This document shows, piece after piece, positions 17,193 through 20,692 of a stretch of 20,692 nucleotides of DNA; within the stretch, counting starts at the first letter, position 1; the number at the start of each line of letters is the position of its first letter. Made by a program: the position numbers and the translations under genes. The notes beneath the pieces were generated by a model. That model was not told the DNA's origin. It was given only the letters and a program-made list of their open reading frames with translations, and ran no database searches. Where the stretch lies: NCBI GenBank assembly GCA_009801015.1, contig VHZZ01011498.1, positions 8,159 to 28,850 on the forward strand. Reading direction: 5' to 3'. This DNA is from Silene noctiflora. Lineage: Eukaryota > Streptophyta > Magnoliopsida > Caryophyllales > Caryophyllaceae.

Positions 17193-18720
17193 TGATGTGA
17201 CTTGTTTTTATGCACATTTAGTCCCCTAACTAGCCTCGTTCCTTACGCTTTGTGCAATAATTAGGGTCATATTCTATATTTAGTTGCCTATTTTGCTATT
17301 CTTTGTGGTTTTGGTGCTCTTGGTAGGAAAGAAGTGTCAACCATGCATTCTTGGAACAATTTGGAAGCTAAATGGATCGCATATAACGACCAAGCAAGAA
17401 GAACAAATCAACACTAAAGACCGTAGTAGTTATACGAAGTATTTGGGCAATGATAAGGAACTCNCACGGGTCCTGAGGAGCCCCCACGAGTCTTAGGGCA
17501 GCAAACAAAGAAGAAGCTGAGCTGATGGAGAACTCGCACGAGTCCTCCCTGACTCGTGCGAGTCCGAAGCCAGCTCGTACGAGTCCCCCTGCAGAAAGTT
17601 TCCTTCGGCCATAATGAGGACTATCACGAGCCCTACATGTCCTTGCTCATCCTTGGACTAATTTAAGGGGCCTAATCGTCATTTAAGCCCTTAATTAACC
17701 CTAATTTTGTACTTAGTATAAATAGCCTATGTAATTGGAGAAAAAAGACACCAAGCTTTAGAGAGGATTGACAACTCATCTCTTACTTTAGATTAGCTTA
17801 ATTACACTTTAATCATTTCCTTGATATTCAAGTAATTAGAGATCTAGTTTTGTAATAAAAGAATTCTCGGGTTTTGGATTGAGGAATTGACGACCCCTCA
17901 TCATTAATCAAAGCTTTCTTCCATTGTTCTTCCATTCTTAAGTTGATATAATCTTTCACTCTTTACTCATTCATTTACTTACTTACTTTGCTATTTACTT
18001 CATCATCATGTTCATGCTTACTAAGATGCTTGACACCCTCTTTTGTATGCTTACTATCATGGTGTATGAGTAGTCCTTTAACTAGGGTTAATGGGGGAGT
18101 AGGGGAGTAATCATGGGGTAGATCTTGGTATGGTGAGTTCATATGAATGATTGTTTGTTATGTTCTTCAACCTATGCACATGTTATGTTTGATGAAATGT
18201 TTGCTTGAAAACCAACCATGATTCTCTTATCCCTTCAACGAGACTTGTAAGATATAAACCAACTCGAGTCTTGTTAGACCATGCATTTGTTGAATAGGTA
18301 GAACGAAGTCGTTGTAGGAGTCATAAGCTATAAACCAACTCGGCTCCGAGACCTAGATTTTCCTAAGGGTTGTAAGATATAAACGAACTCGACTCTAGCA
18401 TAACTACAATCATTTACCTGATTCATTACCATGATCATGCCATGCTTTCCCCTATGAACCCATGACACCTTAATGCCTTTTAATCAATTATTTACATCTT
18501 CACTTTTATTTGCATGCTTTGTTTTCACGTTTCTTTACATTATTGCTATAGTAGTATAGTTCCAACTCAACCCAAATTTGTGACACCCGAGACACGACTA
18601 ATTTGCATTTGATCATAATTTGACAAACTATCCTTTGGGATCGACCTCTACTTGCTACTTGCTAGTTAGTTAAAGTTATAAATATTTTTTTGATGGGCCT
18701 TGACGATGGGACGCGCATCA
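17193..18720 (+). mobile_element. Solo LTR, Athila/Tat-like (1528 bp)
   Basis: It begins TGATGTGACTTG and ends CGCGCATCA, giving matching inverted termini TGATG/CATCA. Flanks are GTTAC (17188-17192) and GTTAT (18721-18725), a 5-bp target duplication with one difference. TATAAATA at 17717-17724 is the likely promoter. The tail (TTTGGGATCGACC... GGGCCTTGACG) resembles the 3' part of plant Athila/Tat LTRs. No primer site or interior follows, as expected after unequal recombination between two LTRs. Orientation is taken from the TATA motif and tail. Confidence 0.75.
17532..17563. repeat. Perfect 13-bp inverted repeat in the solo LTR
   Basis: ACTCGCACGAGTC and GACTCGTGCGAGT are perfect reverse complements separated by CTCCCT. 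Each arm also contains a shorter near-palindrome, and related CTCGTACGAGTCC and CCCACGAGTC words lie nearby (17458-17592). Confidence 0.9.
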
Positions 18721-19803
18721 GTTATATAGATGATGTAGTTGTTAGATGAGTTGTATAACGTATAGTTCACTTTTATTATTCATTTATCATGTATGTTCCG
18801 ACCATCTCTTTTATTTTTTCCCTAATTTGATTTTTATAGATTTACCCTAATTGCTTCAAGATTTATCAACTATATGCATGTTTTCACTTAATTCATGGAG
18901 GTTTAGGCTTAAGAATACCCCTTTCATGATGACGTGTGATGCATTTGCAACTTACTTGGGGATAGACAAGAGAGTCCAGTTCCATTTTGACAAGGTGAAG
19001 AAGGGGATGAGTGCTACTAAATTCTTTGATCTATATACGGGGAATGGGGGTACTTTGGTGAGTAACATGAAAGTCTATGATGTAGAGTACCCGGTGTTGA
19101 AGATCACCTTACGCCTCTTTTCCCAACTTCTCTACGGGAGAAAGGATGTGAGTAGAGTGAACTCCACAGAGGTCTTGCTTTTGAGTTCTTATTCAAACCC
19201 TTACCGTGAAGAGCATTTCTACTTCAATGTCGTGTCCATGGCGTGCCTTTCCCTCGAGAGGTTGTCTATATCGGACAAGTGTTCCTTATATTGTGGTGTC
19301 ATAGTGACCTGCTTGGCCAAGGGATTTTTAGGTTATGAACCGGGGGAGGTTGATAGACCGTTGACCATGGGAGTGCCATACTTTGACATAGCCTACATAC
19401 GATCGGGAGTTGATTGGTTCGCGGAAATGAGGGGTGGAGGTCATGCTTGGAAGGTAGAAGGGAATGGGTACATAAGACTACCCGCGAAGGGTAGGTTACT
19501 CGAGATTGCACCCCTAACGGAAGCAAGGCCACCCCATCCTCCAGCCAAGTACTATACCATCTCCCATGAGTTCACCTTCGACCTTTATGACTTGAAGGCC
19601 GGGCGAGACCTTGACTCCCCACCACCTCGTTCACCACCTCATATGCCTATGCCCTCACCACCTCCTACCTATACTCATGAATTCGCCCAACCCCCCACCG
19701 ACCTATTACCATAACTACCATATGACGGACCTTATTGACCGTGTTAATACCGACCTAGCTAGTGAAAAGAGATATGCATCACATCAGATTTTTGGTCTTA
19801 GGC

Positions 19804-19836
19804 TACTCGACCGAGTATGGGGTACTCGATCGAGTA
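19804..19836. repeat. Paired ACTCG-type palindromes before the right LTR
   Basis: TACTCGACCGAGTA (19804-19817) and TACTCGATCGAGTA (19823-19836, a perfect 14-bp palindrome) lie 19 bp apart between the env-like region and the LTR. The core ACTCGACCGAGT is identical to one in the 15.9-kb cluster. Confidence 0.9.
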
Positions 19837-19870
19837 GCTGGTGTGGGTGTTCTATCAGGCTTCTGTTTGT

Positions 19871-20692
19871 TGATAAGTGCTTAATTTAAATATTTTAACC
19901 CCCTAGATTAACTCTATTTTACATGTCATTTAACACTTATCTTAGATTTTTGAGCTAATATTGTTATTCTAGTTGCATTTGCTTGTTTCAACATGTTTTG
20001 TAGGTATTTGGGCTTCTAGGAGCTAAAATCTACTAATTATGCAAGGCTAGAGTACAAGGCTAAGCACAAGAGCAAGTTTGGACTAACATGAAGATTTTGC
20101 ATGGGTTTTTGCATGGACAATTAGTGGATTAATGAAGAAAATGCAAGTGGAGTCAATGCAAAGTCAAGCCCAACAAATAAAGTCCAAAATGAGAATAGGA
20201 AGCATAGGATTCCAAGATCACAAAATTCTAGGGTAGAAGGTCATTAACCGGGTGATTAATCGCATCATTTACACCCAACATTCGATACCATTAGTATTAA
20301 TGCAAGGAATTAAGGAATCCGGGCTAGAAAGCTACGATCCCGATCGGGGCCATAGCCCCCTAATTACATCTGTTTCACTCCTCTTCTCCTATAAATACTA
20401 GGCCTCATCTCACACACTTCACGCCACTTTTACACACATATTTCTCTATAATTCTCTCTAAATAATAATAGTTAGTTTAGTTTAGTTTAGATTAGTTAGA
20501 TTAGTATTTAATTCTTGTTATAAACATTTCCTTTATCAAGTTCAAGATTATTCAAGCTTTTATATTCAAGTTATTTCATTTCAAGTTATTCATTTCTTTT
20601 ATGTTCTTCATTTCCATTTACGGTAATCCTTTCTAGTTTTCATTCTATTTATGTTGTTTATTTTGTAGTTTATATTTCATTTGCAAGTTCCA
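19871..20692 (+). repeat. LTR of the right Athila-like element (at least 822 bp)
   Basis: It begins TGATAAGTGC, almost the start of the left LTR read on its own strand. TATAAATA near 20392 is followed by a CT/CA-rich leader, as usual for LTR promoters. The right end is beyond the window. Confidence 0.75.

Larger units (their letters stand above)
15668..18800 (+). mobile_element. LTR-like retroelement sequence, interrupted by a solo LTR (family uncertain)
   Basis: It starts TGTAATACCCGG, a typical opening of long plant Ty3/gypsy (Del/Tekay-like) LTRs. It continues without coding sequence to 17192, is interrupted by the solo LTR, and resumes at 18721 for an uncertain distance. It contains a cluster of ACTCG-N-CGAGT palindromes (15851-15925) and a 28-bp imperfect inverted repeat (16683-16710). 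No primer site, internal region or partner LTR is visible, so it is a decayed or solo remnant. The family and right border are inference. Confidence 0.5.
18840..20692 (+). mobile_element. Athila-like Ty3/gypsy element, 3' end (env-like ORF region + 3' LTR), cut by the window edge
   Basis: About 18851-19714 encodes a protein with blocks MTCDAFATYLGID, LRLFSQLLYGRKDVSRVN, TEVLLLSSY and a Pro-rich tail (DSPPPRSPPHMPMPSPPP). This resembles the Athila ORF1-type domain (PF03078), here in the env-like position between pol and the 3' LTR. The LTR starts at 19871 with TGATAAGTGC. The pol region that should precede it is absent from the window, replaced by the LTR-like sequence on the left, so the element is truncated and broken. 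Orientation is opposite to the left Athila-like element. Confidence 0.75.

Noticed and set aside
1-20692. A new defence, toxin or other undescribed system.
   Set aside because: Apart from MKK6 and the GDSL fragment, all recognisable coding sequence belongs to known plant retroelement families, and the remaining gaps are short and lack conserved reading frames.

Overview
The window is a piece of plant nuclear genome, most likely a eudicot. It holds one intron-containing gene of plant type (a MAP kinase kinase of the MKK6 group) set among nested plant transposable elements: Ty3/gypsy Athila-like and chromovirus-like LTR elements, a TRIM-like element, L1-type LINE pieces, a hAT element and a Harbinger-type MITE. 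I see no CRISPR array, no rRNA or tRNA gene, and nothing prokaryotic. The species cannot be named from this sequence alone.

Left part (1-7182). Positions 1-2947 are the 5' end of an Athila-like Ty3/gypsy element read on the minus strand: gag, a tRNA-Asp type primer binding site, and a 1.64-kb LTR that carries a periodic array of GC-rich hairpin-like units. Next come a TATA-bearing promoter and the first ~70 codons of a GDSL esterase/lipase gene, which then loses all similarity (a truncated pseudogene). A minus-strand, 5'-truncated L1-type LINE tail (about 3651-4630) abuts the 3' half of a decayed plus-strand chromovirus (about 4640-7182), which ends in a short LTR.

Middle part (7183-12743). 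After about 0.9 kb of unassigned sequence and a SINE-like remnant comes the only gene that looks functional. It is an eight-exon minus-strand gene whose exons sum to 1065 nt (354 codons plus stop). The product matches plant MKK6 (Arabidopsis ANQ1/MKK6, tobacco NtMEK1/NQK1) end to end. All splice sites are GT-AG, the phases are consistent, and all kinase motifs are present. Intron 6 holds a LINE tail in the opposite orientation and a small A-rich insertion flanked by 8-bp duplications.

Promoter-proximal nest (12744-15399). A non-autonomous hAT element with a perfect 8-bp target duplication sits about 10 bp upstream of the putative MKK6 TATA box. A complete TRIM-like LTR element (perfect 5-bp duplication, two LTRs, PBS, PPT, 346-bp interior) and a 181-bp Harbinger-type MITE (19-bp perfect terminal repeats, TAA duplication) are both inserted in it. 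All three boundaries can be read to the base.

Right part (15408-20692). A diverged LTR-like sequence starting TGTAATACCC is split by a 1.53-kb solo LTR with inverted termini TGATG/CATCA and a near-perfect 5-bp duplication. Then comes the 3' end of a plus-strand Athila-like element: a reading region in the env-like position, followed by an LTR that runs off the window.

I found no convincing undescribed system. The most notable points are the transposon nest against the kinase promoter, the possible N-terminally extended MKK6 start, and clusters of short palindromes in several unrelated LTR elements.
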